DNA from: an uncultured Alistipes sp.
Lineage (GTDB): Bacteria > Bacteroidota > Bacteroidia > Bacteroidales > Rikenellaceae
Direction: 5' to 3'
Assembly: GCA_905213895.1 (NCBI GenBank)
Contig: CAJMKE010000009.1
Span: forward strand, 1-64,000
Length of the DNA: 64,000 bases
A model generated the notes under the pieces. It did not search any database. It was not told the origin of the DNA and was given only the letters and a program-made list of their open reading frames with translations. A program made the translations under genes and the position numbers. The number at the start of each line of letters is the position of its first letter. The first letter of the stretch is position 1. Positions 1 through 7,703 of this stretch are shown here, in pieces.

Positions 1-48
<48 letters not shown>

Positions 49-200
49 AAAAATTATAATGTATCGTTAGAGTCCTGACTACTTCTTTTTCCTTAAAGGA
101 AATTGACAGATAAATACTACATTTTCTCTCAAAATATAACCAGTAAATCAAAGAACCGTTTCAAAAACTTGCTTCCGTTTTTTCATCGCGGAAAGTGGTG
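49..200 (-). other. 16S leader region of the rrn operon
   Basis: Transcribed leader between the downstream rrn promoter and the mature 16S end. It is AT-rich and contains the small palindrome TTCCTTAAAGGAA near 92-104. I see no gene here. Confidence 0.6.
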
Positions 201-232
201 CAAAGATAAAGCATCTTTTTTGAACCACCAAA
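201..232 (-). promoter_or_regulatory. rrn promoter P2 (proximal)
   Basis: On the minus strand, TATCTTTG (208 to 201) is preceded by TTTG (232 to 229) with a 20-nt spacer. This matches the Bacteroidetes -33/-7 consensus and points at the 16S gene. Confidence 0.85.
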
Positions 233-349
233 TTTTTAAAGAACTTTTTTTGCAATTTTTTCATCTCTTTGTTTTACCCTTTCGGAATTTTCCTTTCGGA
301 AACCACCTCCCAGCGTATTCCGCAGAGGTTTTGTTCTCAATTGCGGGTG

Positions 350-380
350 CAAAGATACGGACAATTTTATATTCTGCAAA
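350..380 (-). promoter_or_regulatory. rrn promoter P1 (distal)
   Basis: A second minus-strand TTTG (380-377), 19-nt spacer, TATCTTTG (357-350). Tandem promoters about 150 bp apart are usual for rrn operons and fit strong growth-rate-dependent transcription. Both copies read TATCTTTGCACC. Confidence 0.85.
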
Positions 381-446
381 TATTTCCCGACATTTTTTCT
401 AACTTTTTTTAATAAATCTTTTATACCTATATATAATATAAAGGGG

Positions 447-508
447 CTTTAAGGTCGTTAAAGTCGTTAAAGTCGTTAAAGTCATTAAAGTCGTTAAGGT
501 CATTAAAG
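447..508. repeat. TTAARG nonamer array 1
   Basis: About seven tandem 9-bp units of the form TTAARGTCN, nearly uninterrupted. It is the cleanest array in the window and defines the unit. It lies between the divergently oriented rrn promoters and the lspA promoter modules. Confidence 0.85.
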
Positions 509-510
509 AG

Positions 511-802
511 GCTGCGCCAAATATACTCCCGCTCGGGAATGTCCAAATAAGTTTGAGAAAAAACAAGTCCCCCGCACAGACGGGGGATTTAGGGGGTAGG
601 TAACAAGAAAAAAAGCAAAAGCAAAAATTTGCTTTTGCTCGCTTATTCGCAATTTGGCTGCGCCCAATATACTCTCGCTCGGGAAAATCAAAAGAACTTT
701 TGCTTTTCCCCTCGCTTATTCGTAATTTGGCTCCGCCCAATATACTTCCGCTCGGCAATGCTCAAATAAATTTGGCATTGCCCTCGCTTATTCGTATATT
801 TG
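511..802 (+). repeat. Row of hairpin/promoter modules ahead of lspA
   Basis: Four related copies of a ~70-bp module. The shared part is CTCGCTTATTCG, then TA(A/T)TTTG, then GGCTGCGCCCAATATACT, then CCGCTCG. Each is preceded by a different inverted repeat (arms near 614-639, 681-710 and 754-782). The first copy (511-555) is degenerate. Copies two and three carry a one-base-short -7 box; only the last has a full TATATTTG. Confidence 0.75.
771..802 (+). promoter_or_regulatory. lspA promoter
   Basis: TTTG at 771-774, a 20-nt spacer and TATATTTG at 795-802. The TTTG lies in the loop-proximal right arm of the hairpin at 754-782. Transcription should begin near 809, about 15 nt before the lspA ATG. 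Confidence 0.85.
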
Positions 803-823
803 TCAGCACAAAAAATTGCGAAC

Positions 824-1429
824 ATGAATCTGAAACACGCATCCATACTTATAATCGTCCTCGTGATTATAGACCAGGCATTGAAAATCTGGATTAAAAC
901 CAGTTTCCATCTCGAAGAGACAATCGTCGTAATTCCCGACTGGTTCCGGCTGCGGTTCGTCGAAAACAACGGCGCAGCCTTCGGAATGCAACTTTCGGCA
1001 GGCAGCGCATTCGACTGGGGCAAACTTCTGTTGAGTCTGTTCAGGGTCGGAATGGTAGGCGCACTGATATACTATCTCCGCTACATCTACAAGCGCAATG
1101 CCCCGAAGGGCGTCATCGTCGGTCTGGCACTTATCATCGCCGGAGCAATCGGCAACATCATCGACAGCGCATTCTACGGAATCCTGTTCTCGGCTTCGAC
1201 GCCTGCGACGGTAGCGCATTTCGGCGGCGGCTACGCTCCGTTCATGATGGGTCGCGTGGTGGACATGCTCTATTTCCCGCTGTTCCGCTGGGAGAGTTGT
1301 CCGCAGTGGCTCGATTTTCTGGTCGATTCGCAGGGTTATTTCTTCGGACCTATTTTCAATCTCGCCGACACCTACATTTCGATTGCCGTCGTCTATCTGT
1401 TAATTTTCCAATACCGGTTCTTCAAATAA
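824..1429 (+). CDS. lspA: Lipoprotein signal peptidase (SPII)
   Basis: Inner-membrane aspartyl protease that removes the signal peptide from prolipoproteins after lipidation of the +1 Cys. The 201-residue product has four hydrophobic segments and the family landmarks in order: FVENNGAAFGM near residue 45, GNIIDSAFYG, GRVVDMLYFP and FNLADTYIS. The Asp residues of VVD and NLAD should be the catalytic pair. It is longer than the ~160 residues of proteobacterial LspA because of an insert between GNIID and VVD, which I believe is common in Bacteroidetes. The ATG at 824 is preferred over an upstream TTG at 800 because that TTG is part of the promoter -7 box. It fits a genome full of SPII lipoproteins. 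Confidence 0.95.
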   Translation: MNLKHASILIIVLVIIDQALKIWIKTSFHLEETIVVIPDWFRLRFVENNGAAFGMQLSAGSAFDWGKLLLSLFRVGMVGALIYYLRYIYKRNAPKGVIVGLALIIAGAIGNIIDSAFYGILFSASTPATVAHFGGGYAPFMMGRVVDMLYFPLFRWESCPQWLDFLVDSQGYFFGPIFNLADTYISIAVVYLLIFQYRFFK

Positions 1430-1473
1430 CGCAATACAACCTTAAAACTTCAAATACCTAAAAAGACAAAGAC

Positions 1474-4400
1474 ATGAAGCGACTTATCATTTCGGCGGCT
1501 GCTACCGCCCTGTTCGTCGTATCCATGGCGCAAGAGAGAGTGTGCGACCCGTCGGCATTCGACATCGGTAGAGAACCCATGCGCGCAAGTTTCATCGTAT
1601 CGCCGAAAGCGGAGCAGGCTGTCGCCGAAAACGACTTCCGGCACTCGCCCCAATACCGCTCGCTCGAAGGCGAATGGAAATTCCTGCGTGCGGAGCGTCC
1701 GGATGCCGTACCGGTAGGTTTCGCTGCAATCGCATTCGATGATTCGGCGTGGGGAACAATGCCCGTACCAGGCATCTGGGAACTCAACGGCTATGGCGAC
1801 CCCGTCTACACCAACCAGCCCTACCCGTGGCACAAGTTCTTCAAGAACAATCCGCCCTACGTGCCGTTCGAGCAGAATTACACCGGACTGTACCGCCGAA
1901 CCATAACCGTTCCCGAGCAGTGGCGCGGCAAGGATGTATTCGTCCACATCGGTTCGGCGACATCCGACATAGAGTTGTGGGTGAACGGGCGTGAGGTCGG
2001 CTACGGCAAGGACAGCAAACTCGAATCGGAGTGGAACGTTACCGAATATCTGCGCAAAGGCGAGAACCTGCTGGCGATGAAGATTCATCGCTGGTGCGAC
2101 GGCTCGTATCTCGAAGACCAGGATTTCTGGCGGCTGTCGGGCATCGCGCGCGACTGCTACATATATGCCCGCGACAAACGGCGCATAGCCGATGTCGTGC
2201 TGACACCCGACCTCGACATCGAGTACCGCAACGGCACGCTCGATGCGACGGTAACCGTAACGCGCGGTGTAGACCGCGTTTCGCTGTCGCTCGCCGATGC
2301 CGACGGATGCCGTGTCGCCGGTGGAGATTTCATACCGAAGCAGGGTGTGGTTAAAACAGTATTCGCAATAGAAAATCCGAAAAAGTGGAGTGCGGAGGCA
2401 CCCAATCTTTATACCCTCACCGTAACCGCATCGGCGAAAGGCGTCGAAACCGAGTCGACGGCATTCAACGTCGGGTTCCGCAAAGTGGAGATACGCGGAG
2501 GGCAACTGCTCGTAAACGGCAGAGCGATTCTGATAAAGGGAGTGAACCGCCACGAATTGAGCCACATCAACGGCTATTGCGTTAGCCGCGAGGAGATGCT
2601 GCGCGACCTGCGCATAATGAAGCAACTGAACATCAACGCAGTTCGCTGCTGCCACTACCCGAATTCGCCGCTCTGGTACGACCTGTGCGACCGCTACGGA
2701 ATCTACGTGGTCGACGAGGCGAACATCGAGTCGCACGGCTACCACATCCACGACCGTGAACGCACGCTTGCCGCCAACCCGATATTCAAGGCTCAGCATC
2801 TCGCGCGCAACAGCCGTATGGTTGCCCGCGACCGCAACCATCCGTCGATAATAATTTGGAGTACCGGAAACGAGGCTGGCAACGGCATCAACTTCGAGAA
2901 ATGCTACGACATGATAAAGGCGACCGACCCGTCGCGACCGGTAATGTACGAGCAGGCGACCCGACACAAGGGGCGCAACACCGACATCGAGTGTCCGATG
3001 TACCGCTCCTACGACAAGTGCGAAGAGTATCTGCGCACCGACCCGTCGAAACCGCTCATCCAGTGCGAATACGCCCATGCGATGGGCAACTCGCTCGGAG
3101 GGTTCAAGGAGTATTGGGACATGATTCGCCGCGAGCCGAGATATCAGGGCGGATTCATCTGGGATTTCGCCGACCAGGCACTCGCCCACCGCAATGCCGA
3201 CGGCAGCATCACCTACCGTTACGGCGGCGACTACAACGCCGTAGACGCATCCGACAGCACCTTCTGCTGCAACGGACTCGTCGCGGCAGAGCGCACATGG
3301 CATCCGCACGCATACGAAGCGCGCCACCAGCACCGTCCCGTCCACACCTCCGCCGAGTCGCTGCGCGAAGGTCTTGTACGGGTTTTCAACGAATATTTCT
3401 TCATTTCGCTCGACGATTTCCGGCTCGAATGGCGCATCGAATCGGACGGACGCAACGTTCTGTGCGGTGCTGTCGAGAATCTCGACATCGAACCGCAGCA
3501 GACCCAAACCGTCGCTCTCGGCTACACGCTGCAGCAGTTCGACGCAATCGGCGGAGAGGATGTGTTCCTGACCGTAACCTACCGGCTAAAACGCGCATGC
3601 GGACTGCTCGACGCGGGCGAAGAACTCGCCTGCGACCAAATAGCAGTCAGGACGAAAGCGCAAAAAGAACGGTTCGCCGCATCGCGAGCCGATGCAGGCT
3701 GCCCGAAGACGGAAGGATACGTCGTGAGCGGCGATAATTTCCGGATTGCGTTCGACCCGACGACCGGATTCGCGACTTCGTATGTCATCGGCGGCACCGA
3801 ACTGCTCGCACGACCGATAGAGCCGAACTTCTACCGCGCGGCGACCGACAACGACCTCGGGCTTCAACTCAACAAAAAGATTGCCGACATCGCGATGTGG
3901 CAGAATCCGCAACTGTGTCTGAAAGGCATGAACATCACCGAGCATGAACGCTACGTAGAAATCGAAACGTCATACGAACTACCGCGATTCGGAGCGACAC
4001 TCACGATGAACTACCGCATCGACAGCGACGGACGCATGGAGATATGCCAGAAGATGTCCGCCGACAAGTCGCGCCGAGACATCGCCGACCTGACGAGGTT
4101 CGGAGTAAGATTCGCCGCCGACGGACGGTTCGACACGCTGCGGTTCTTCGGTTACGGACCGTTCGAGAACTATCCCGACCGGTGCAGCGCGGCACTCGTC
4201 GGTCTTTACGACCAGACGGTCGGCGAACAGTTCCACGACAAATACGCAAGCCCGCAGGAATCGGGGCTGAAATCGGGATTGCGGCGGTGGCGGCTGTCGG
4301 ATGCCGAGGGCAACGGGATAGAGGTCGTCGGCGAAGAGTATTTCGCCGCATCGGCACTGCCTTACGACACCCCGCAACTCGACGGTCGCAGCGCAGCCTA

Positions 4401-4590
4401 CAAGGCGCATCCCGACGAACTCGTCGCCGACGGCTGCACCCACGTATGTATCGACGGCGCGCACGGCGGCCTGGGCTGCATCAACAGTTGGCGGGCGCAG
4501 CCGCTGCCCGAATACCGGCTGCCCTACGGCGACTACGAATTCCGCTTCGCGATAACGCCGCTCGGGAAAGCGGAACGCCGCAAACCTTAA
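1474..4590 (+). CDS. Beta-galactosidase, GH2 (LacZ-type), exported
   Basis: A 1038-residue enzyme with an N-terminal signal peptide (about 1-19, ending SMAQ) and the whole LacZ layout: sugar-binding jelly roll, Ig-like domain, TIM barrel, second Ig-like domain and C-terminal beta-sandwich (Bgal small chain). The acid/base is Glu467 in STGNEAGNG and the nucleophile Glu532 in QCEYAHAMGNS, matching E461 and E537 of E. coli LacZ. It should release terminal beta-galactose from galactans or galactosides in the periplasm. It begins 44 nt after lspA with no clear promoter, so may be read from the lspA promoter. The stop codon lies inside the first unit of a nonamer array and is followed by a hairpin. 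Confidence 0.93.
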   Translation: MKRLIISAAATALFVVSMAQERVCDPSAFDIGREPMRASFIVSPKAEQAVAENDFRHSPQYRSLEGEWKFLRAERPDAVPVGFAAIAFDDSAWGTMPVPGIWELNGYGDPVYTNQPYPWHKFFKNNPPYVPFEQNYTGLYRRTITVPEQWRGKDVFVHIGSATSDIELWVNGREVGYGKDSKLESEWNVTEYLRKGENLLAMKIHRWCDGSYLEDQDFWRLSGIARDCYIYARDKRRIADVVLTPDLDIEYRNGTLDATVTVTRGVDRVSLSLADADGCRVAGGDFIPKQGVVKTVFAIENPKKWSAEAPNLYTLTVTASAKGVETESTAFNVGFRKVEIRGGQLLVNGRAILIKGVNRHELSHINGYCVSREEMLRDLRIMKQLNINAVRCCHYPNSPLWYDLCDRYGIYVVDEANIESHGYHIHDRERTLAANPIFKAQHLARNSRMVARDRNHPSIIIWSTGNEAGNGINFEKCYDMIKATDPSRPVMYEQATRHKGRNTDIECPMYRSYDKCEEYLRTDPSKPLIQCEYAHAMGNSLGGFKEYWDMIRREPRYQGGFIWDFADQALAHRNADGSITYRYGGDYNAVDASDSTFCCNGLVAAERTWHPHAYEARHQHRPVHTSAESLREGLVRVFNEYFFISLDDFRLEWRIESDGRNVLCGAVENLDIEPQQTQTVALGYTLQQFDAIGGEDVFLTVTYRLKRACGLLDAGEELACDQIAVRTKAQKERFAASRADAGCPKTEGYVVSGDNFRIAFDPTTGFATSYVIGGTELLARPIEPNFYRAATDNDLGLQLNKKIADIAMWQNPQLCLKGMNITEHERYVEIETSYELPRFGATLTMNYRIDSDGRMEICQKMSADKSRRDIADLTRFGVRFAADGRFDTLRFFGYGPFENYPDRCSAALVGLYDQTVGEQFHDKYASPQESGLKSGLRRWRLSDAEGNGIEVVGEEYFAASALPYDTPQLDGRSAAYKAHPDELVADGCTHVCIDGAHGGLGCINSWRAQPLPEYRLPYGDYEFRFAITPLGKAERRKP

Positions 4591-4623
4591 AAGTCTTTAA
4601 GGTCATTAAGGACTTTAAGGGTC
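4585..4623. repeat. TTAARG nonamer array 2
   Basis: Four to five degenerate 9-bp units; the first contains the TAA stop of the upstream beta-galactosidase. It is followed at once by a GC-rich hairpin. Confidence 0.75.
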
Positions 4624-4630
4624 TTATAAT

Positions 4631-4658
4631 CCCGCCCGCCGAACATTCGGCGGGCGGG
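4631..4658 (+). terminator. Hairpin after the GH2 gene
   Basis: CCCGCCCGCCG / CGGCGGGCGGG inverted repeat with a short AACATT loop. There is no long U tract, so it may be a weak terminator or an mRNA 3'-stabilising stem. Confidence 0.65.
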
Positions 4659-4683
4659 TATCGCATCTGCCGGACGCCGCGAT

Positions 4684-4714
4684 TTTGACGATTCGGAATT
4701 TTTCGTTATTTTTG
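4684..4714 (+). promoter_or_regulatory. Sulfatase promoter
   Basis: TTTG (4684-4687), 19-nt spacer, TATTTTTG (4707-4714), about 25 nt before the ATG at 4739. The sulfatase therefore has its own promoter within the galactan locus. Confidence 0.75.
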
Positions 4715-4738
4715 GACAATCCAAAACCTTAACGGAAG

Positions 4739-6352
4739 ATGAATTCCAAACCATTTTTGCTCTCGGGACTGGCTATCGCGACGAACGCATTTGCCGAGGT
4801 TTGCGCCGGCACACCGCCCAACATCCTGTTCTATATAGCCGACGATGCATCCTACGCCCACTTCGGAGCGAACGGCTGCAAGTGGGTGAACACCCCCGCT
4901 TTCGACCGCGTGGCATCCGAAGGCGTCGTTTTCGACAACTGCTATACGCCTAACGCCAAGTCGGCACCGAGCCGCGCCGTGCTGCTTACGGGACGGTATT
5001 CGTGGCAGTTGGAAGCGGGCGGCAACCATATCACCAATTTCCCGTCCAACTACAAGGTCTTCACCGAGGTTCTCGGCGAGCAGGGCTATGCAGTCGGGTT
5101 TACGGGCAAGGGCTGGTCTCCGGGCAATCCGGGTGAGGTAGACGGAAAACCGCGCCGACTGACGGGAGAACCTTACCAGAAGCGTAAGACCCAGCCGCCG
5201 ACGAGCAAGATATCGAAGATAGACTATGCCGCCAACTTCCGCGATTTCCTCGACGACAGAGCCGCCGACGGCAAGTCGTGGTTCTTCTGGGCGGGGTCGC
5301 GCGAACCGCACCGCGGCTACGAATACGGGGCGGGAGCGGCATTGGGAGGCAGGAGCATCGATGAGGTGGACTGCATACCGCGATTTTTCCCCGACAACGA
5401 AATCGTGCGCAACGACATGCTCGATTACGGTTTTGAAATCGAATATTTCGACCGTCATCTGGTCGCGATGCTCGAAGAACTCGAACGTCGCGGCGAGTTG
5501 GACAACACCGTCGTCATCGTTACGTCGGACAACGGCATGCCGTTCCCCCGAGCCAAAGCCAACCACTACGAACAATCGCACCACCAGCCTTTGGCGATTA
5601 TGTGGCGCAACGGCATACGGCACACGGGACGGCGCATAGCCGATTACGTGAATTTCGTCGACATCGCACCGACGATTCTCGACATGGCAGGCATCGAACC
5701 CGACGGCATGCACCCGATGAGCGGCGAAAGCATACGTCCGCTGCTCGAAAGCGACAAGTCGGGACGTATCGATGCGAAGCGGGACAGGATAATATTCGGT
5801 CGCGAACGCGATGACTACGGACGTCCTGCCAATCAGGGATACCCCATTCGCGGCATCATACGCGACAGTCTGCTGTATATATGGAATTTGAAACCCGACC
5901 TCTATCCCGCATGCGACCCCGAGACGGGTTATGCCGAGATAGACGGTTCGCCGACGAAAAGCGTGATACTCGACTTGCACCGCTCCGGCGAAAGCGATTT
6001 CTATTACGATTTGGCAATGGGCAAACGACCGAAAGAGGAACTCTACGACCTAAAATCCGACACCGACTGCATGCACAATCTGGCGGACGACCCGAAATAT
6101 GCGATGCGCAAGAGGGTGATGCGCAGGGAGTTGCTCGGCGTTCTGCGCAAACAGAAAGACCCGCGGATAACCGGCGACGGCGATATTTTCGACCGCTACC
6201 CTTATAACGAGGCACAGAACTGGAATTTTTACGAGAAGGTCGTCAGCGGCGAAATCGAACGACCGTGGGAGATTACGAAATGGATAAACCCCACCGACTA
6301 CGACGAGTATGTACGGCAGCAGAAAACGTCAGACGGGAAGGGCGGAAAATGA
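4739..6352 (+). CDS. Sulfatase, serine-type (family S1)
   Basis: A 537-residue exported sulfatase. The signal peptide is about residues 1-19. The metal-binding start of the alkaline-phosphatase fold is seen in NILFYIADD (Asp35, Asp36). The modification motif is Ser75-Ala-Pro-Ser-Arg79, a serine-type S-x-P-S-R site. The serine must be oxidised to formylglycine by an anaerobic sulfatase-maturating enzyme (anSME), not encoded here. VTSDNG near residue 260 supplies further metal ligands. The overall look is that of heparan-N-sulfatase-like Bacteroidetes sulfatases, but the substrate cannot be read from sequence. Its place among galactanase genes suggests a sulfated galactan or a galactose-containing host glycan. 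Confidence 0.92.
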   Translation: MNSKPFLLSGLAIATNAFAEVCAGTPPNILFYIADDASYAHFGANGCKWVNTPAFDRVASEGVVFDNCYTPNAKSAPSRAVLLTGRYSWQLEAGGNHITNFPSNYKVFTEVLGEQGYAVGFTGKGWSPGNPGEVDGKPRRLTGEPYQKRKTQPPTSKISKIDYAANFRDFLDDRAADGKSWFFWAGSREPHRGYEYGAGAALGGRSIDEVDCIPRFFPDNEIVRNDMLDYGFEIEYFDRHLVAMLEELERRGELDNTVVIVTSDNGMPFPRAKANHYEQSHHQPLAIMWRNGIRHTGRRIADYVNFVDIAPTILDMAGIEPDGMHPMSGESIRPLLESDKSGRIDAKRDRIIFGRERDDYGRPANQGYPIRGIIRDSLLYIWNLKPDLYPACDPETGYAEIDGSPTKSVILDLHRSGESDFYYDLAMGKRPKEELYDLKSDTDCMHNLADDPKYAMRKRVMRRELLGVLRKQKDPRITGDGDIFDRYPYNEAQNWNFYEKVVSGEIERPWEITKWINPTDYDEYVRQQKTSDGKGGK

Positions 6353-6382
6353 AAAAGGTCGTCATTTATATGACGACCTTTT
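6353..6382. terminator. Bidirectional terminator, sulfatase / tRNA-Leu
   Basis: AAAAGGTCGTCA / TGACGACCTTTT inverted repeat with a 6-nt loop. It has an A run on one side and a T run on the other, so it can end the plus-strand sulfatase transcript and the minus-strand tRNA transcript. Confidence 0.85.
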
Positions 6383-6385
6383 CAG

Positions 6386-6466
6386 TGCCCAGAATAGGAG
6401 TCGAACCTACACGTCTCTCAACACTCGCACCTGAAACGAGCGCGTCTACCATTTCGCCATCTGGGC
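6386..6466 (-). tRNA. tRNA-Leu (anticodon CAG)
   Basis: On the minus strand the acceptor stem GCCCAGA pairs with TCTGGGC with discriminator A. The anticodon loop is TTCAGGT, giving CAG. A short class II variable arm and the T-arm GTTCGACTC are visible. Length 81 nt, with no encoded CCA. Confidence 0.93.
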
Positions 6467-6476
6467 ATCGGCGGTA

Positions 6477-6506
6477 CAAAGGTAATAAATTTTCATCATT
6501 TACAAA
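6477..6506 (-). promoter_or_regulatory. tRNA-Leu(CAG) promoter
   Basis: Minus-strand TTTG (6506-6503), 18-nt spacer, TACCTTTG (6484-6477), 10 nt before the tRNA 5' end. Confidence 0.75.
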
Positions 6507-6627
6507 AAACGGAGGCAAAAAATTAACCGCATTGCGCTTTTTTAGGGCTGCTCCCGCCGCCGAACGACGGGATAAAGGCAAAAAACGCCACGTCCGCAGG
6601 CAGTTTCCACAAAAAGCAACCCGAATA

Positions 6628-6657
6628 TTCGCAATTCCGTTTTTTTTGCTATATTTG
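6628..6657 (+). promoter_or_regulatory. GH53 promoter
   Basis: TATATTTG at 6650-6657 with a weak -33 (TTCG, 6628-6631). The ATG follows after only 5 nt (6663), so the mRNA is probably leaderless. Confidence 0.65.
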
Positions 6658-6662
6658 TAAGT

Positions 6663-7694
6663 ATGAAAACCTTAAAACTATCGACCCTGACCGTCGCCAT
6701 AGTTTGCTCGGTCATATTGTCCGGTTGCGGAAAAGACGCGCAGCCGAAAGAAAAAGATTCGTCCTACGTCTTTGCCAAGGGAGCGGACATCAGTTGGGTA
6801 ACGCAATTGGAGAACGAGGGGCGCACGTTCGCCACGGCAACCGGCAAACCCATGGAGTGTACGGCTCTGATGAAGGAACTCGGCATGAACGCAATCCGCC
6901 TGCGCGTGTGGGTGAATCCCGCCGACGGCTGGAACGCCGAAGCCGACGTGGTCGAAAAGGCGAAACGGGCGCATGAACTCGGATTGCGTCTGATGATAGA
7001 TTTCCATTACAGCGACACTTGGGCTGACCCTGGGCATCAGACGGTACCCGCCGCATGGTCGGGATACGACATCGGGCGGATGAGACAAGCCGTCGCCGAC
7101 CACACGACCGGAGTTCTGTCCGCGCTGAAAGCCGAAGGTATCGACGTCGAATGGGTTCAGGTCGGCAACGAAACCACCTACGGGATGCTTTGGGAAATCG
7201 GTCGTTCGTGGACGGAGCCGGCGAACTACTCGGCACTGACGACCGCGGGCTACAACGCAGTGAAGAGCATCTATCCCGATGCGAAAGTCATCGTCCATCT
7301 CGACCGCGGACAGCAACTCGACCTCTACACCTATCTTTTCGGCGACATCCTCAACAAGCACGGCGGCAGGTACGACATCATCGGCATGTCGCTCTATCCG
7401 GATGCGACCAACTGGCGCGGCTATGCCGAATCATGCATCGCCAACATCAAAGACCTCTACGGGCGATACGGCAAACCCGTCATGATTTGCGAAGTCGGCA
7501 TGCCGTGGGACGACGCCGACACGTCATATCAATTCCTGAGTTATCTGATACGCAACACACGCTCGCGCACCGACGGACATTGTCTGGGCGTATTCTATTG
7601 GGAACCCGAATGTCCGCCGAACTTCAACGGCTACACCAAAGGGGCATTCGACGAGCAGGGACGACCGACAAGGGCTATGGACGCATTCAAATAG
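6663..7694 (+). CDS. Arabinogalactan endo-beta-1,4-galactanase, GH53 lipoprotein
   Basis: A 343-residue GH53 enzyme cutting beta-1,4-galactan internally. The lipobox ILSGC puts the lipidated Cys at 22, so it is membrane anchored and, with no SusCD genes in sight, possibly on the cell surface. Family landmarks run through the chain: GADISWVTQLE, NAIRLRVWVNP, IDFHYSDTWADPGHQ, the acid/base Glu170 in QVGNET and the nucleophile Glu277 in ICEVGMPW. Length is normal for the family. It is followed 9 nt later by a second GH2 beta-galactosidase, so long galactan is cut here and trimmed by the neighbours. The start is fixed by the signal peptide. Confidence 0.94.
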   Translation: MKTLKLSTLTVAIVCSVILSGCGKDAQPKEKDSSYVFAKGADISWVTQLENEGRTFATATGKPMECTALMKELGMNAIRLRVWVNPADGWNAEADVVEKAKRAHELGLRLMIDFHYSDTWADPGHQTVPAAWSGYDIGRMRQAVADHTTGVLSALKAEGIDVEWVQVGNETTYGMLWEIGRSWTEPANYSALTTAGYNAVKSIYPDAKVIVHLDRGQQLDLYTYLFGDILNKHGGRYDIIGMSLYPDATNWRGYAESCIANIKDLYGRYGKPVMICEVGMPWDDADTSYQFLSYLIRNTRSRTDGHCLGVFYWEPECPPNFNGYTKGAFDEQGRPTRAMDAFK

Positions 7695-7703
7695 AACGGA
7701 ACG

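Noticed and set aside
103..402. A 99-residue plus-strand frame in the rrn upstream region
   Set aside because: It lies across the 16S leader and both rrn promoters and has Phe/Lys-rich, AT-driven composition.
1450..3507. Open frame of 685 codons on the minus strand opposite the LacZ-type gene
   Set aside because: Same cause; the plus-strand product has complete GH2 catalytic motifs.
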